Notes: a model not told the origin generated them from the letters alone. A stretch of 64,000 nt of DNA from Gilliamella bombicola (GCF_900094945.1 NZ_FMAQ01000001.1:348153-412152); one strand, 5' to 3'. Numbered from the stretch's first letter, positions 51,585 to 60,892 are shown. Translations and numbers: made by a program.

Positions 51585-52976
51585 TCATTGAAGGGATAAG
51601 TAAGTGGTAGGGTAAACACAAACCCCACTAAGATTAATGCCACCGGGATAGCGGCGGGCATAGCAATCATTAGGGTTACTAATGGATCTCAACATAGTAT
51701 TACTTATACTGCCTGAAGGAGAAATATATATCCGAGGCGAGTCGGTTCTATTATAAGTACAATATCGGCCGCTACTAAAGCCTACGCCGTAATGACTTAC
51801 ATTACCCCACTCATTAAATAAACCTCCTATTACACGATGAGAAATACTCCCGTACTTACCGCGGGTTCCTGCCAGTTCAGTTGACATTGGAATCCTATAT
51901 CCAAAACTACTACACCAAGGTTTAATCGCGTGACCCTGATAGTTTTCTTGTACGGATCCTCGGTGAACAAACCACATCCTCAATACAAACCCATATTTGA
52001 TTACCGCTCTACCACCACTATCTCTACCTACTAACTCAAATGTCGCAGGTAAATGTGGTTTGCCAATTGAGCCATAGCTAACAATATAATTTTGACTTCT
52101 TGCCTCTGGACCTGTTAGCGTTACACGCGTGACGACTTCTGAACCATTAGGAAGCCAACTATCATTTGCGGTTACCCTTGTCACTGTTGCTGTAATGCCC
52201 TCATGAGTGACAGGCACCCAAGTGAGCTGACTTGCATCAATCCCAGCAATATTTAAATCAAAATATAAACCATCCGCACCCGTTGTAGGAAAGTTACGAT
52301 TGTAAGATGCAGGATCGGTAGACTGAGTAAGATGACCTTTTGTTGGGTCCCAAGTTGATGTATTGGTGTCTTGTCCACCAAATATCAGATTCGGCCTTGC
52401 ATAACAGATAGTAGGCGATGGTGGTGGAGTGATATAATAGGTTGCCGAGCTACCACTGAATGTACTGCTATTAGGTACGCCGTACTGTGTGATTAAACTC
52501 CCCGCACTACTACTTAATACGACTCTATAAGGAGCATGACAAAGACTTAAAACGGTACCACGCCCCACAGTTCGGTTGTTTTTATCGGTGATAGCAACCG
52601 ATAAACTGCCTGTTGCCGTAACGCCATTTGCTCCCTGCCCATCCCCATCATCATCGCCCCAATAATGATAACTTGTCACTAAATCATTTAAACTAACAGA
52701 ATTGGTTGATGGTGGCACCATCATATGAATATCAGTAAAACTTTGACCTGCGACGGGTAATACAATGGGGTTGGTCGCACTTGAACCATTGGATGGCGTA
52801 AATGTTCGATTATCTGATAATGTAATACTGAGTAAATCAGCGGTTGTTGTCGCTTTGGTTCTACCGTTATCATACGTTAAATACGGTGCAGAGCCTTCAA
52901 TTACCCTTGAGGTATAAGCCGATAACGCCTGTGAATCAAACGAATACGGCAATAGCAACAACGGTGCAAAGAGCAA
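51585..52976 (-). CDS. Secreted adhesin-like protein, probably phase-variable and OFF
   Basis: 463 residues from the first possible in-frame start, a TTG with no SD and no basic n-region. A hydrophobic signal core (LLFAPLLLLPYSF) and cleavage-like SQALSA precede a Ser/Thr-rich beta body. The C-terminal module (WCSSFGYRIPMSTELAG ... NEWGN) resembles the lectin-like tip of invasin/intimin-family proteins. The frame stays open upstream to a TAA at about 53155 without an ATG. An ATG at 53164 is one frame off and is separated from the body by a GCCAGAT heptamer repeat. Adding one 7-bp unit would fuse them into a protein of about 525 residues with a long signal region. Function inferred from architecture only. 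Confidence 0.7.
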   Translation of the reverse strand: MLFAPLLLLPYSFDSQALSAYTSRVIEGSAPYLTYDNGRTKATTTADLLSITLSDNRTFTPSNGSSATNPIVLPVAGQSFTDIHMMVPPSTNSVSLNDLVTSYHYWGDDDGDGQGANGVTATGSLSVAITDKNNRTVGRGTVLSLCHAPYRVVLSSSAGSLITQYGVPNSSTFSGSSATYYITPPPSPTICYARPNLIFGGQDTNTSTWDPTKGHLTQSTDPASYNRNFPTTGADGLYFDLNIAGIDASQLTWVPVTHEGITATVTRVTANDSWLPNGSEVVTRVTLTGPEARSQNYIVSYGSIGKPHLPATFELVGRDSGGRAVIKYGFVLRMWFVHRGSVQENYQGHAIKPWCSSFGYRIPMSTELAGTRGKYGSISHRVIGGLFNEWGNVSHYGVGFSSGRYCTYNRTDSPRIYISPSGSISNTMLRSISNPNDCYARRYPGGINLSGVCVYPTTYLSLQ

Positions 52977-53124
52977 CGATGACTTTGATAAGGAAGATAA
53001 AAGTTTCGGCCTTGGCGAGTTCGCTAAGCTCGATGATTTCGGTAACTTCGATGATAAAAATGAGAATTGAGTCTGATTTAGACTACGGTGAAATTGAAGT
53101 AGATTTAAGACATAGGTTTGGCAG

Positions 53125-53148
53125 GCCAGATGCCAGATGCCAGATGCC
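53125..53148. repeat. Heptanucleotide tandem repeat (GCCAGAT), 3.4 copies
   Basis: Three exact GCCAGAT units (53125-53145) followed by GCC. On the minus strand it lies within the 5' coding region of the adhesin-like gene, 16 bp downstream of an ATG (53164). Because 7 is not a multiple of 3, each copy gained or lost changes the frame, the hallmark of slipped-strand phase variation. Confidence 0.9.
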
Positions 53149-53408
53149 GATTATGATAGCGCATAACGATTAACCTGTCAATTAATTTTTTGTTTTATTT
53201 CAATTTTTTATAATTATTCACTCAACTAATGAGCGTTCCCTTGCTTTAAAAGCGGTGAAATTATAACCTGTTGAATAATAATGCGCCAGTTTTTTTGTTA
53301 AAAATTTGTAAAGTTTTGTTAATAAGATGGGTTAAGCTTTTGTTGGCGTGTTTTGGGGAATAGTTTTGGTGGTGTTTTTTTGAATAAAAACTACTAAATA
53401 AAAAATCT

Positions 53409-53450
53409 AATAAAATCAATACCATTTCTGACCGATTTTTGGGTGTTAAA
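53409..53450. repeat. Direct repeat, copy 1
   Basis: About 42 bp containing AATAAAATCAATACC, CTGACCGATTTTTGGGTG and TAA in order. It recurs 153 bp downstream at 53562-53603 with a handful of mismatches. Partial similarity extends into the preceding A-rich stretch, suggesting duplication of a unit of about 150 bp. Confidence 0.8.
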
Positions 53451-53561
53451 TGACTGCTATAGGGCATGCTATTTTCGGTTTTGCTGGTTTGTTAGTTTTC
53501 GGCACTTTGTCAAAGTAATATAAGTTGTTGATTTTCTTGAAAACAGATAAATAAAAACTTC

Positions 53562-53603
53562 AATAAAATCAATACCTTTCCTGACCGATTTTTGGGTGGT
53601 AAT
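53562..53603. repeat. Direct repeat, copy 2
   Basis: Second copy of the 42-bp sequence at 53409-53450, same orientation, exactly 153 bp away. It carries the same CTGACCGATTTTTGGGTG core. Confidence 0.8.
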
Positions 53604-53959
53604 TGAGTTGCTTTTAACAAAAAAAGAAACTCAATTATCACCTAATGCTATGTTTATTTGTATTATTCCGGCGTCAGAATGTGCCGACAACTGAAGTAGG
53701 TTCGCATATCAATCAGAGATATGTGGTTAGGCGTTATAAGATTTTACATAAAAATAACATAACTTGGACATTATCACTGATATTATTTATCCCTTCCCCC
53801 AAAAAATCTCAAAACATTGGAAACCTTACCGCTCTTAGTAGACATTGAAAAAAAACAAAATATTTAGGCTATTATACGATTAAGTATAAAAATTATAGAT
53901 TGATTATATTGAATATTCCTTACAAAATATAATCTATACAAAAGACAAAGGAGATGTCA

Positions 53960-54448
53960 GTGTTATTTTCAATTATAAGATCAGTTACTAGCGGGTGTTT
54001 TGTGCTTTTGTGGGCTATTTCTGTTTGTAGCTTTTTCTTCAAAAATTATTATATTGGACTCACATTTATCATTATTGGCGTTTTAGCTTACTATCTGGTA
54101 TTTATTAAATACACAAATATTATTATTAATAAACATATTACAATTTTTAAAAGTGAGTTTAAGGATGAGTTTGTGCGTTCGAATTTTTATTGCGATAGAG
54201 CCTATGAAAATTTTATGTATTTTGATCGAATAAATAAACAAATCTGTTTTACAGATCAAGATACAAATAAAATTGTATCAAGGCTTAATTATGATGATTT
54301 ATTATCTGCTAAATTTAGTTCTAATCCTTATGTTATCATGAAATTTAAATTAATAAACCAAGAAATTAAAGTTAAATTTGATTATTTTTCAAAAGATTAT
54401 ATTTCATTAAGAACAAGATTTTCTCGATTAACAACTATTTATGAATAA
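53960..54448 (+). CDS. Small inner-membrane protein of unknown function
   Basis: 162 residues from a GTG at 53960, which lies six bases after a strong AGGAG. The ATG at 53954 is directly adjacent to that SD and is less likely. Two membrane segments (about residues 10-28 and 32-51) are followed by a cytoplasmic-type domain of about 110 residues rich in Lys, Phe and Asn. This is the topology of small PH-like or YcxB-like membrane proteins, but no family can be asserted. It stands alone. An ATAGCCTC/GAGGCTAT hairpin without a T-tract follows at 54500-54523. Confidence 0.7.
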   Translation: MLFSIIRSVTSGCFVLLWAISVCSFFFKNYYIGLTFIIIGVLAYYLVFIKYTNIIINKHITIFKSEFKDEFVRSNFYCDRAYENFMYFDRINKQICFTDQDTNKIVSRLNYDDLLSAKFSSNPYVIMKFKLINQEIKVKFDYFSKDYISLRTRFSRLTTIYE

Positions 54449-54616
54449 TTAAGTTATTTAGACAGTAATAACGTTGCTTTTAGTGTGCCAAGTATTAGTA
54501 TAGCCTCACAGGCTCGAGGCTATCACACAACTAATTCAGCAATATTTTAGAGTTTGTTAATATTTATCTGCTTTCTTAGTTTTCTTGGTAAATAACTTTA
54601 AAAATAATTACTTTTA

Positions 54617-55057
54617 TTATAAATAAACTATATGAGTGCCTTTTTCTGGTTGAAAGGTAGCTTTACCAAACTCATCTAGGAAATAGGCAATATGATCGGC
54701 TTTATCCCCCACTAGGCGCCCTTTGACCTTGTTCCATGTCATAAGGACTATCATGGCATCAGGTTCACAGCAAATTAACATGGGTTGTTCAAACTCTTCG
54801 TTCCAATAAAACTCGCCACCATATAATTTATGGGCGGTGAGTAATAAATAACATCCGTATTCTTGCGATATCATGTTGAGTTGTTCTTCTGATATGCTGA
54901 AGTTCTTTTCAGCCAGTTCACTGATGATCATTTCAACAACAGTGATGCTCTTTTCAGAATAATCGAGCTGATTAATACTCCAAGTCGGGCTATTTAAAAT
55001 GGCATTTTGTGCCCAAGCTTCGATTTCTTGATACAGTTCATTTTTTTGTTCAGTCAT
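54617..55057 (-). CDS. Uncharacterised protein coupled to mazG
   Basis: 146 residues, acidic, no signal or membrane segment. Visible are EEQLNMISQEYGCYLLLTAHKLYGG and an aromatic FYWNEEFEQPM patch (residues about 57-92), then a C-terminal FLDEFGKATFQPEKGTHIVYL span. The ATG overlaps the end of mazG by 8 bp, so it is translated with MazG. The pattern (long helix, GG-x-[FW], acidic patch) recalls small immunity or DUF-type proteins, but no match is claimed. Confidence 0.72.
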   Translation of the reverse strand: MTEQKNELYQEIEAWAQNAILNSPTWSINQLDYSEKSITVVEMIISELAEKNFSISEEQLNMISQEYGCYLLLTAHKLYGGEFYWNEEFEQPMLICCEPDAMIVLMTWNKVKGRLVGDKADHIAYFLDEFGKATFQPEKGTHIVYL

Positions 55058-55853
55058 TTTTATCCACTTCGCTATTGAGTTTAATCTGTTCTAATTGTTT
55101 AACACTTTGCCACGCGTCTTCCATTTGTTCAAGCGTTGCATCAATTAAAGACAAATTTTTTTGTTTAAGTATCGATTCTACTTGCTGAAATCGCCGAGTA
55201 AATTTTTTATTAGCTTGCTGTAAACAGAGTTCTGATTTAATCTTTAAATGCCTAGCTAAATTGACGGTAGCAAACAATAAATCTCCTAACTCTTCTTCAA
55301 TTTTTTGTGGATCTTGTTTGTTTTGTTCAAGCTCTTGCTCAACTTCACCAATTTCCTCTTTTACCTTATCAAGCACAGGTTTTATATCATGCCAATCAAA
55401 ACCAACCGAGGCGCAGCGTTTTTGAATTTTTTCAGCTTGCATTAAGGCGGGTATTGCTTGGGGAATATCATCAAGCAATGAGTATTGTGCTTTTTGATCG
55501 CGCTCTTTTTGTTTAAGTTGTTCCCAGTTAGGTTTTTCAACCTTATTTTCGGTAAAAATATGGGGATGACGATAAACTAACTTATCAGCAACCGCTAAAC
55601 ATACCTCATCTAAATCAAAGCTTCCCTGTTCTTGGGCTAAATCAGCATAAAAGACAATGTGAAATAGTAAATCACCCAGTTCTTTTTTTAGCTCATCCAT
55701 GTCTTGTTTATCAATGGCATCAAGTACTTCGTACGTTTCTTCTAATGTATATGATTTTAAAGATGCAAAAGTTTGAACTCGATCCCATTCACAACCATTA
55801 ACAGGATCACGAAGTTGTTTGATAATAGCTTGTAAGCGCTGTAATCCGTTCAA
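55050..55853 (-). CDS. mazG: Nucleoside triphosphate pyrophosphohydrolase MazG (TTG start)
   Basis: Hydrolyses NTPs to NMPs, lowering damaged nucleotides and (p)ppGpp effects. It has two MazG domains with EExxE...D metal sites (TLEETYEVLDAI and KKELGDLL; KEEIGEVEQEL and EEELGDLLFATVNLARH). The frame is open to an ATG at 55877, but a TTG at 55853 follows GGGGG at good spacing and gives NGLQRLQAIIKQLRDPVNG, the same length as the E. coli N-terminus, for 267 residues. The ATG has no SD. Confidence 0.93.
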   Translation of the reverse strand: MNGLQRLQAIIKQLRDPVNGCEWDRVQTFASLKSYTLEETYEVLDAIDKQDMDELKKELGDLLFHIVFYADLAQEQGSFDLDEVCLAVADKLVYRHPHIFTENKVEKPNWEQLKQKERDQKAQYSLLDDIPQAIPALMQAEKIQKRCASVGFDWHDIKPVLDKVKEEIGEVEQELEQNKQDPQKIEEELGDLLFATVNLARHLKIKSELCLQQANKKFTRRFQQVESILKQKNLSLIDATLEQMEDAWQSVKQLEQIKLNSEVDKND

Positions 55854-56078
55854 AATATCCCCCCACAAATAAGTCATTGATCAGCGTCATTGTAAAGGTT
55901 TCATAACAAAACGGTTATTTTTTTAAAGGTTAATAGCAATATATTTTGATGTTATTGCTAATTATTTCACCAAAAATAATGATAAAAGCGACTAAAATGT
56001 AGCTATTTACGGAACCTCTAGCCGATAAAAGCGAATTAAGTATATAATACTCCCCTATTAAATTAACTTTATTGATAT

Positions 56079-58082
56079 ATGAATAATTTACGTGAACTTA
56101 CTTTAAGGGGCACCATTCTTGGTGCTTTTATTACTGTCATTTTTACTGCATCAAATGTTTATCTTGGTTTAAAAGTGGGATTAACGTTTTCATCCGCAAT
56201 CCCTGCTGCAGTAATTTCAATGGCAATATTGAAACTGTTTTCTGGATCAACTATTTTAGAAAATAATATGGTGCAAACTCAGGCATCGGCAGCAGGCACA
56301 TTGTCTTCCATTATTTTTGTGCTTCCGGGTTTGTTAATGATTGGTTACTGGCAAAACTTTCCTTTTTGGTTAACCTTTGCAATATGTGCCGCTGGTGGAA
56401 TGCTTGGGGTTTTATTTTCAATCCCATTACGACATGTCATGGTCGTTAAAAGCAATTTGCCTTATCCTGAGGGAGTGGCTGCTGCTGAAATTTTGAAGGC
56501 AGGATCTAAAACCGATAATAAAGAAGCTAATGATGGTTTAAAGGATATTTTATTTGGTGGCGTGATTGCATCCACTGTTAGCCTTTTTACTAATGGTTTT
56601 CGTGCGTTATCTGAAAGTACTGCTTATTGGTTTACTGCTGGCAAATCCATTTTTCAACTTCCTATGGGATTTTCGTTAGCGTTACTAAGTGCAGGTTATT
56701 TGATTGGGATTATGTCTGGCATTGCTATTTTAATTGGAACTATTATTGGTTGGGTATTTGGCGTTCCAATTTTAAGTGCAATTACCGATTATGATACTAG
56801 TCTGCCTTTATCTAAAGTTGCAATGGGATTTTGGGCAAAAGATATACGCTTTATTGGAGCGGGAGTCATTGCTATTGCAGCGGTTTGGACACTACTGACA
56901 TTAATCAAACCGATAATTGAAGGTTTAAAAATATCATTTAAAAGTATACGTTCAAATGTATCTGGCAATGATATTGCATCAACCGAGCGAGATTTATCAC
57001 CTAAAGCTATTTTATTAATTATGGGTGGTATGTTAGTTATTTTATTAGTGACTTTTTATAGCTTCATTGCCGATAGTGGATTATCAGCAGGCATGGCTTG
57101 GACATTAGTTTTTTGCGCTGTATTATTTGCTTTTATTATGGGCTTTTTAGTGGCTGCCGCGTGTGGTTATATGGCTGGACTTGTTGGCTCATCAGCAAGC
57201 CCAATATCAGGAATAGCAATTGTTGCCGTAGTTGTCATTTCATTAATATTATTGGGCTTAGGCGAAGCGAATGGTATGCTGTCTTCTATTGAAGGTTCTA
57301 ATTTTGCAACAGCACTTGCACTCTTTACTACCAGCGCTGTATTAGCAATAGCTTGTATTTCAAATGATAATCTACAAGACTTAAAAACAGGTTATTTAGT
57401 TAATGCTACCCCATGGAAGCAACAAGTGGCATTATTACTTGGCTGTGTTGTTGGTGCCATTGTTATTGCGCCTATTTTAGAGATTTTATATAACGCTTAC
57501 GGCTTTACTGGCGCTTTACCTCGTTCTGATATGGATGCAACTCAAGTTTTGGCAGCACCACAAGCAACACTGATGACAACAATTGCTAAAGGTATTTTTG
57601 CCCATCAACTTGACTGGACAATGATTTTAATAGGGCTTGCTTTAGGCGCTGTTATTATTATTATTGATTTAATTCTTGCCCAAAATAAATCTAATTTTCG
57701 CATACCAGCTCTTGCTGTTGGGTTAGGTATTTATTTACCGCCAAGCATTACAACACCAATTATTATTGGTACTTTTTTATCATGGATACTTAAACGTAAT
57801 GCATACAAAAAAGCCCTAGCGCAAAATTTAGATCCACAAGAACAATACCAAAAAGCTGATCGTAAAGCGGCGCTAATTGCATCTGGCTTGATTGTTGGTG
57901 AGAGCTTAGTTGGCGTGTTATTGGCTATTGTAATTGTGATTAGCATCACCAATGGCGGAAATGATGCTCCACTCGCAATACCGTTCGATTTAGGTATGTT
58001 ACCGCAACTTTTAGGGCTCTTTGTTTTTGTTGGTATATGTACGTTCTTTATTCGTCGTGCTTTATCAGCAATAAAAAAATAG
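56079..58082 (+). CDS. OPT-family oligopeptide/metallophore transporter
   Basis: 667-residue polytopic membrane protein with about 16 hydrophobic segments. It begins RELTLRGTILGAFITVIFTASNVYLGLKVGLTF, the OPT N-terminal span (residues 5-37), and has the LPYPEGVAAAEIL motif near residue 128. Bacterial members import peptides or metal-chelating compounds by proton coupling; the substrate here is unknown. No clear SD is visible. A strong terminator follows. Confidence 0.92.
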   Translation: MNNLRELTLRGTILGAFITVIFTASNVYLGLKVGLTFSSAIPAAVISMAILKLFSGSTILENNMVQTQASAAGTLSSIIFVLPGLLMIGYWQNFPFWLTFAICAAGGMLGVLFSIPLRHVMVVKSNLPYPEGVAAAEILKAGSKTDNKEANDGLKDILFGGVIASTVSLFTNGFRALSESTAYWFTAGKSIFQLPMGFSLALLSAGYLIGIMSGIAILIGTIIGWVFGVPILSAITDYDTSLPLSKVAMGFWAKDIRFIGAGVIAIAAVWTLLTLIKPIIEGLKISFKSIRSNVSGNDIASTERDLSPKAILLIMGGMLVILLVTFYSFIADSGLSAGMAWTLVFCAVLFAFIMGFLVAAACGYMAGLVGSSASPISGIAIVAVVVISLILLGLGEANGMLSSIEGSNFATALALFTTSAVLAIACISNDNLQDLKTGYLVNATPWKQQVALLLGCVVGAIVIAPILEILYNAYGFTGALPRSDMDATQVLAAPQATLMTTIAKGIFAHQLDWTMILIGLALGAVIIIIDLILAQNKSNFRIPALAVGLGIYLPPSITTPIIIGTFLSWILKRNAYKKALAQNLDPQEQYQKADRKAALIASGLIVGESLVGVLLAIVIVISITNGGNDAPLAIPFDLGMLPQLLGLFVFVGICTFFIRRALSAIKK

Positions 58083-58102
58083 GCCTACGAATAATTAAAT
58101 TT

Positions 58103-58134
58103 AAGCCCTTTTCGTTTCAACAAAGGGCTTTTTT
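58103..58134 (+). terminator. Terminator after the OPT transporter
   Basis: AAGCCCTTT (58103-58111), ten-base loop, AAAGGGCTT (58122-58130), then TTTT. It lies 21 bp past the stop codon. Confidence 0.92.
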
Positions 58135-58227
58135 GTTTAAATTGATTGTTTTATAACGTTCCTGATTTTAGATGATTAAAACAATTTTTATTAACCTACT
58201 TTATTTTGAATAATAGACATAAATATC

Positions 58228-60150
58228 ATGATAGTTTTTGATTCAATCCAAGTGCGCCGAGGCGTTAACTTACTTTTAGATAATGCTTCAGCAACCATTA
58301 ATCCTCAACAAAAAGTGGGATTAGTAGGTAAAAATGGTTGCGGAAAATCGACACTCTTTTCACTAATTAAAGGTGAAATTCAAGCAGATGCTGGCACGTT
58401 AAGTATACCATCGCAATGGCAACTTGCTTGGGTCAATCAAGAAACACCCGCATTAGATATCCCTGCGATTGAATATGCTATTGATGGCGATCGTGAGTAT
58501 CGACAATTAGAAAAACAGTTAGATATCGCTAATCAACAAAATAATGGTCAGCAAATTGCGGTTATTCATGAAAAGCTTGATACCATTGATGCTTGGACAA
58601 TTCGCGCTCGAGCGGCAACCTTACTACATGGTCTTGGTTTTTCTAATGAACAATTAATGTTACCGGTTAAATCCTATTCTGGTGGTTGGCGAATGCGATT
58701 AAATTTGGCTCAGGCATTAATGTGTCGTTCTGATTTATTATTGCTTGATGAACCAACCAATCACCTTGATTTAGATGCTGTCATTTGGCTTGAAAAATGG
58801 CTAAGCAACTATCCAGGAACATTAATTTTAATCTCTCACGATCGCGATTTTTTGGATCCGTTAGTCAATAAAATTATTCATATTGAACAAAAAAGTTTAT
58901 TTGAATACACCGGTAACTACTCTTCATTTGAGATTCAACGATCTACTAAGTTAGCACAACAACAGTCTCTTTATGAAAGCCAACAACTCAAAGTTGCACA
59001 CTTACAAAATTATATCGATCGCTTTAGAGCCAAAGCAACAAAAGCTAAACAGGCACAAAGCCGTATAAAAATGTTAGAAAGAATGGAACTGATTGCACCT
59101 GCTCATGTTGATAATCCATTTCATTTTAATTTTAAACCATCTGAATTCTTACCAAGTCCTTTGTTAAGGATGGAAAAAGTTGTAGCGGGTTATGATGATA
59201 AAATTATACTAGAAAAAATTAAGCTTAATTTAGTCCCTGGTTCACGCATTGGCTTATTAGGACGCAATGGTGCAGGTAAATCAACACTTATTAAATTACT
59301 CGCCGGAGAGCTTGCACCTAAAGAAGGCCATATTAATCTCGCTAAAGGTGTACAATTAGGCTATTTTGCTCAACATCAATTAGAATATCTACGCCCCGAT
59401 GAATCACCACTTTGGCATTTAACGCAACTTGCCGAACCGAAAAATACAGAGCAAGAACTGCGTAATTATTTGGGTGGATTTGATTTTCAAGGCGATAAAG
59501 TCACCGAGCCAGTTAAAACTTTCTCGGGTGGTGAAAAGGCGCGACTTGTTTTAGCTTTAATTGTCTGGCAAAAACCGAATCTTCTTTTATTAGACGAGCC
59601 AACTAATCATTTAGACTTAGATATGCGACAAGCATTGACTGAAGCGCTAATTGATTTTGATGGTGCATTAGTTGTGGTGTCACATGATCGCCATTTACTA
59701 CGTTCGACCACCGATGAATTCTATTTAGTCCATGATCATAAAGTTGAACCATTTGACGGCGATCTTGATGATTATCAAAAATGGTTAGCCGAAGCACAAA
59801 AAGATGATAACCAATCAAATGACGAAATAAATTCACCCAAAAAAGAAAATACAAGTAATATATCAGCTCAAGATCGTAAAGAGCAAAAACGTAAACAAGC
59901 TGAATTACGTGCACAAATGCAGCCAATAAAAAAACAGTTACAAAAAGAAGAACAGATGCTTGATAAATTAACCCATCAATTAAAGCAAATTGAAGAACAA
60001 CTGTCTGATCCTGCAATCTATGATGCGAGCAAAAAAAACGAACTTACAACTTTGTTACTAGAGCAAAGCCAACTTAAAAATCAATTAGAAGAAACAGAAC
60101 TACAATGGTTAGAATTACAACAACAATTGGAATCGTTTAACTTAGATTAA
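58228..60150 (+). CDS. yheS: ABC-F family ATPase YheS
   Basis: Ribosome-associated ABC-F protein with two nucleotide-binding domains on one chain and no membrane domain. It has 640 residues (E. coli 637). Walker A motifs are GKNGCGKST (near 35) and GRNGAGKST (near 348); signatures are YSGGWRMR and FSGGEKAR; Walker B is LLLLDEPTNHLDLD, present twice. The inter-domain linker (YIDRFRAKATKAKQAQSRIK span) and a C-terminal charged coiled coil are present. YheS has been linked to relief of nascent-peptide stalling. Confidence 0.97.
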   Translation: MIVFDSIQVRRGVNLLLDNASATINPQQKVGLVGKNGCGKSTLFSLIKGEIQADAGTLSIPSQWQLAWVNQETPALDIPAIEYAIDGDREYRQLEKQLDIANQQNNGQQIAVIHEKLDTIDAWTIRARAATLLHGLGFSNEQLMLPVKSYSGGWRMRLNLAQALMCRSDLLLLDEPTNHLDLDAVIWLEKWLSNYPGTLILISHDRDFLDPLVNKIIHIEQKSLFEYTGNYSSFEIQRSTKLAQQQSLYESQQLKVAHLQNYIDRFRAKATKAKQAQSRIKMLERMELIAPAHVDNPFHFNFKPSEFLPSPLLRMEKVVAGYDDKIILEKIKLNLVPGSRIGLLGRNGAGKSTLIKLLAGELAPKEGHINLAKGVQLGYFAQHQLEYLRPDESPLWHLTQLAEPKNTEQELRNYLGGFDFQGDKVTEPVKTFSGGEKARLVLALIVWQKPNLLLLDEPTNHLDLDMRQALTEALIDFDGALVVVSHDRHLLRSTTDEFYLVHDHKVEPFDGDLDDYQKWLAEAQKDDNQSNDEINSPKKENTSNISAQDRKEQKRKQAELRAQMQPIKKQLQKEEQMLDKLTHQLKQIEEQLSDPAIYDASKKNELTTLLLEQSQLKNQLEETELQWLELQQQLESFNLD

Positions 60151-60217
60151 ATTGATCATTTCGGTTAATAGGCTTGAGGTAATGGCTATCCATTGTCTAT
60201 AAGCCAGCTATTTAAAT

Positions 60218-60790
60218 TCATAGGTTATCCTCGCCAATGTTATCGACGATATCATAGATGTACATTTTTGCCTGTTCAAAATCATATCCCTCAATACCAA
60301 AAACGGATGTGCAAGATATCATACCTTCAAGTATTAACATAATTAGGCAAGATGCTTGTTCACATGACTTTGTGCCTCCTAGACATTCAAAAATCCTATC
60401 TTGAATCCACTTTTTATGTTCACTAACAATAGCGCATATTTCTTCGCTTTTATTGTTATATTCAGACTTGGCTCGTACAAACATACAACCACGGTAATTA
60501 TCATTCTTAAACCATTTTATATGCCATGAAATAATTGCATTGATTTTGTCTTTTTTTTCAGAAAAAACAGCGATAACATCTGTAAGTGATTTTTTAAAAC
60601 AATCATTCCGCCTAAGTAACACTTTACTTACAAGCCCATTTTTGTCACCAAAATATTTATATAATGTTCTTTTTGATACACCTGCATTTTCTGCAATAAG
60701 CTCTAAACTAACAGGATGATAACCATATTCATTAAACAGCGATTCAGCCGCAGCAAGTATCATATCAACAATTTCAGGCTTCAATTTCAT
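60218..60790 (-). CDS. TetR-family transcriptional regulator
   Basis: 190 residues. The N-terminal helix-turn-helix is clear (ILAAAESLFNEYGYHPVSLELIAENAGVSKRTLYKYFGDKN, residues 11-51). The ligand domain contains WHIKWFKNDNYRGCMFVRAKSEY (68-112 region), the pattern of TetR_C_33/YjdC-like regulators. It is divergent from an HPP-family membrane protein, with a perfect palindrome between them, so that gene is its likely target. Confidence 0.9.
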   Translation of the reverse strand: MKLKPEIVDMILAAAESLFNEYGYHPVSLELIAENAGVSKRTLYKYFGDKNGLVSKVLLRRNDCFKKSLTDVIAVFSEKKDKINAIISWHIKWFKNDNYRGCMFVRAKSEYNNKSEEICAIVSEHKKWIQDRIFECLGGTKSCEQASCLIMLILEGMISCTSVFGIEGYDFEQAKMYIYDIVDNIGEDNL

Positions 60791-60892
60791 TTTTTATTAT
60801 TTGTAATTGCTAGAATATTTTTGATTCTATCACAACAACTCTAATATAGTTAATTATAAATAATGTTTGACCTTTATAGTTAATAAATATAC

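Larger units (their letters stand above)
52977..53959. other. 980-bp region between the adhesin-like gene and the membrane protein
   Basis: It contains the out-of-frame 5' part of the adhesin-like gene (to 53164), its heptamer repeat, an AT-rich presumed promoter (53165-53260), two diverged direct repeats (53409 and 53562), and open frames at 53261-53467 (minus) and 53645-53848 (plus) that look non-coding. It probably arose by recombination among related surface-protein loci. Confidence 0.55.

Noticed and set aside
52885..53075. Plus-strand acidic reading frame ending DDFGNFDDKNEN
   Set aside because: It is the exact antisense of the Ser/Leu-rich leader of the adhesin-like gene, is about 55 codons long, and has no start with an SD.
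53261..53467. 68-codon minus-strand open frame
   Set aside because: Overlaps the direct-repeat region, composition is that of random AT-rich DNA, no SD, no recognisable motif.
53645..53848. 67-codon plus-strand frame, including a GTTAGGC sequence reminiscent of an integron attC core
   Set aside because: No SD or family match, and a lone core-like heptamer without the paired arms of an attC site is not evidence.
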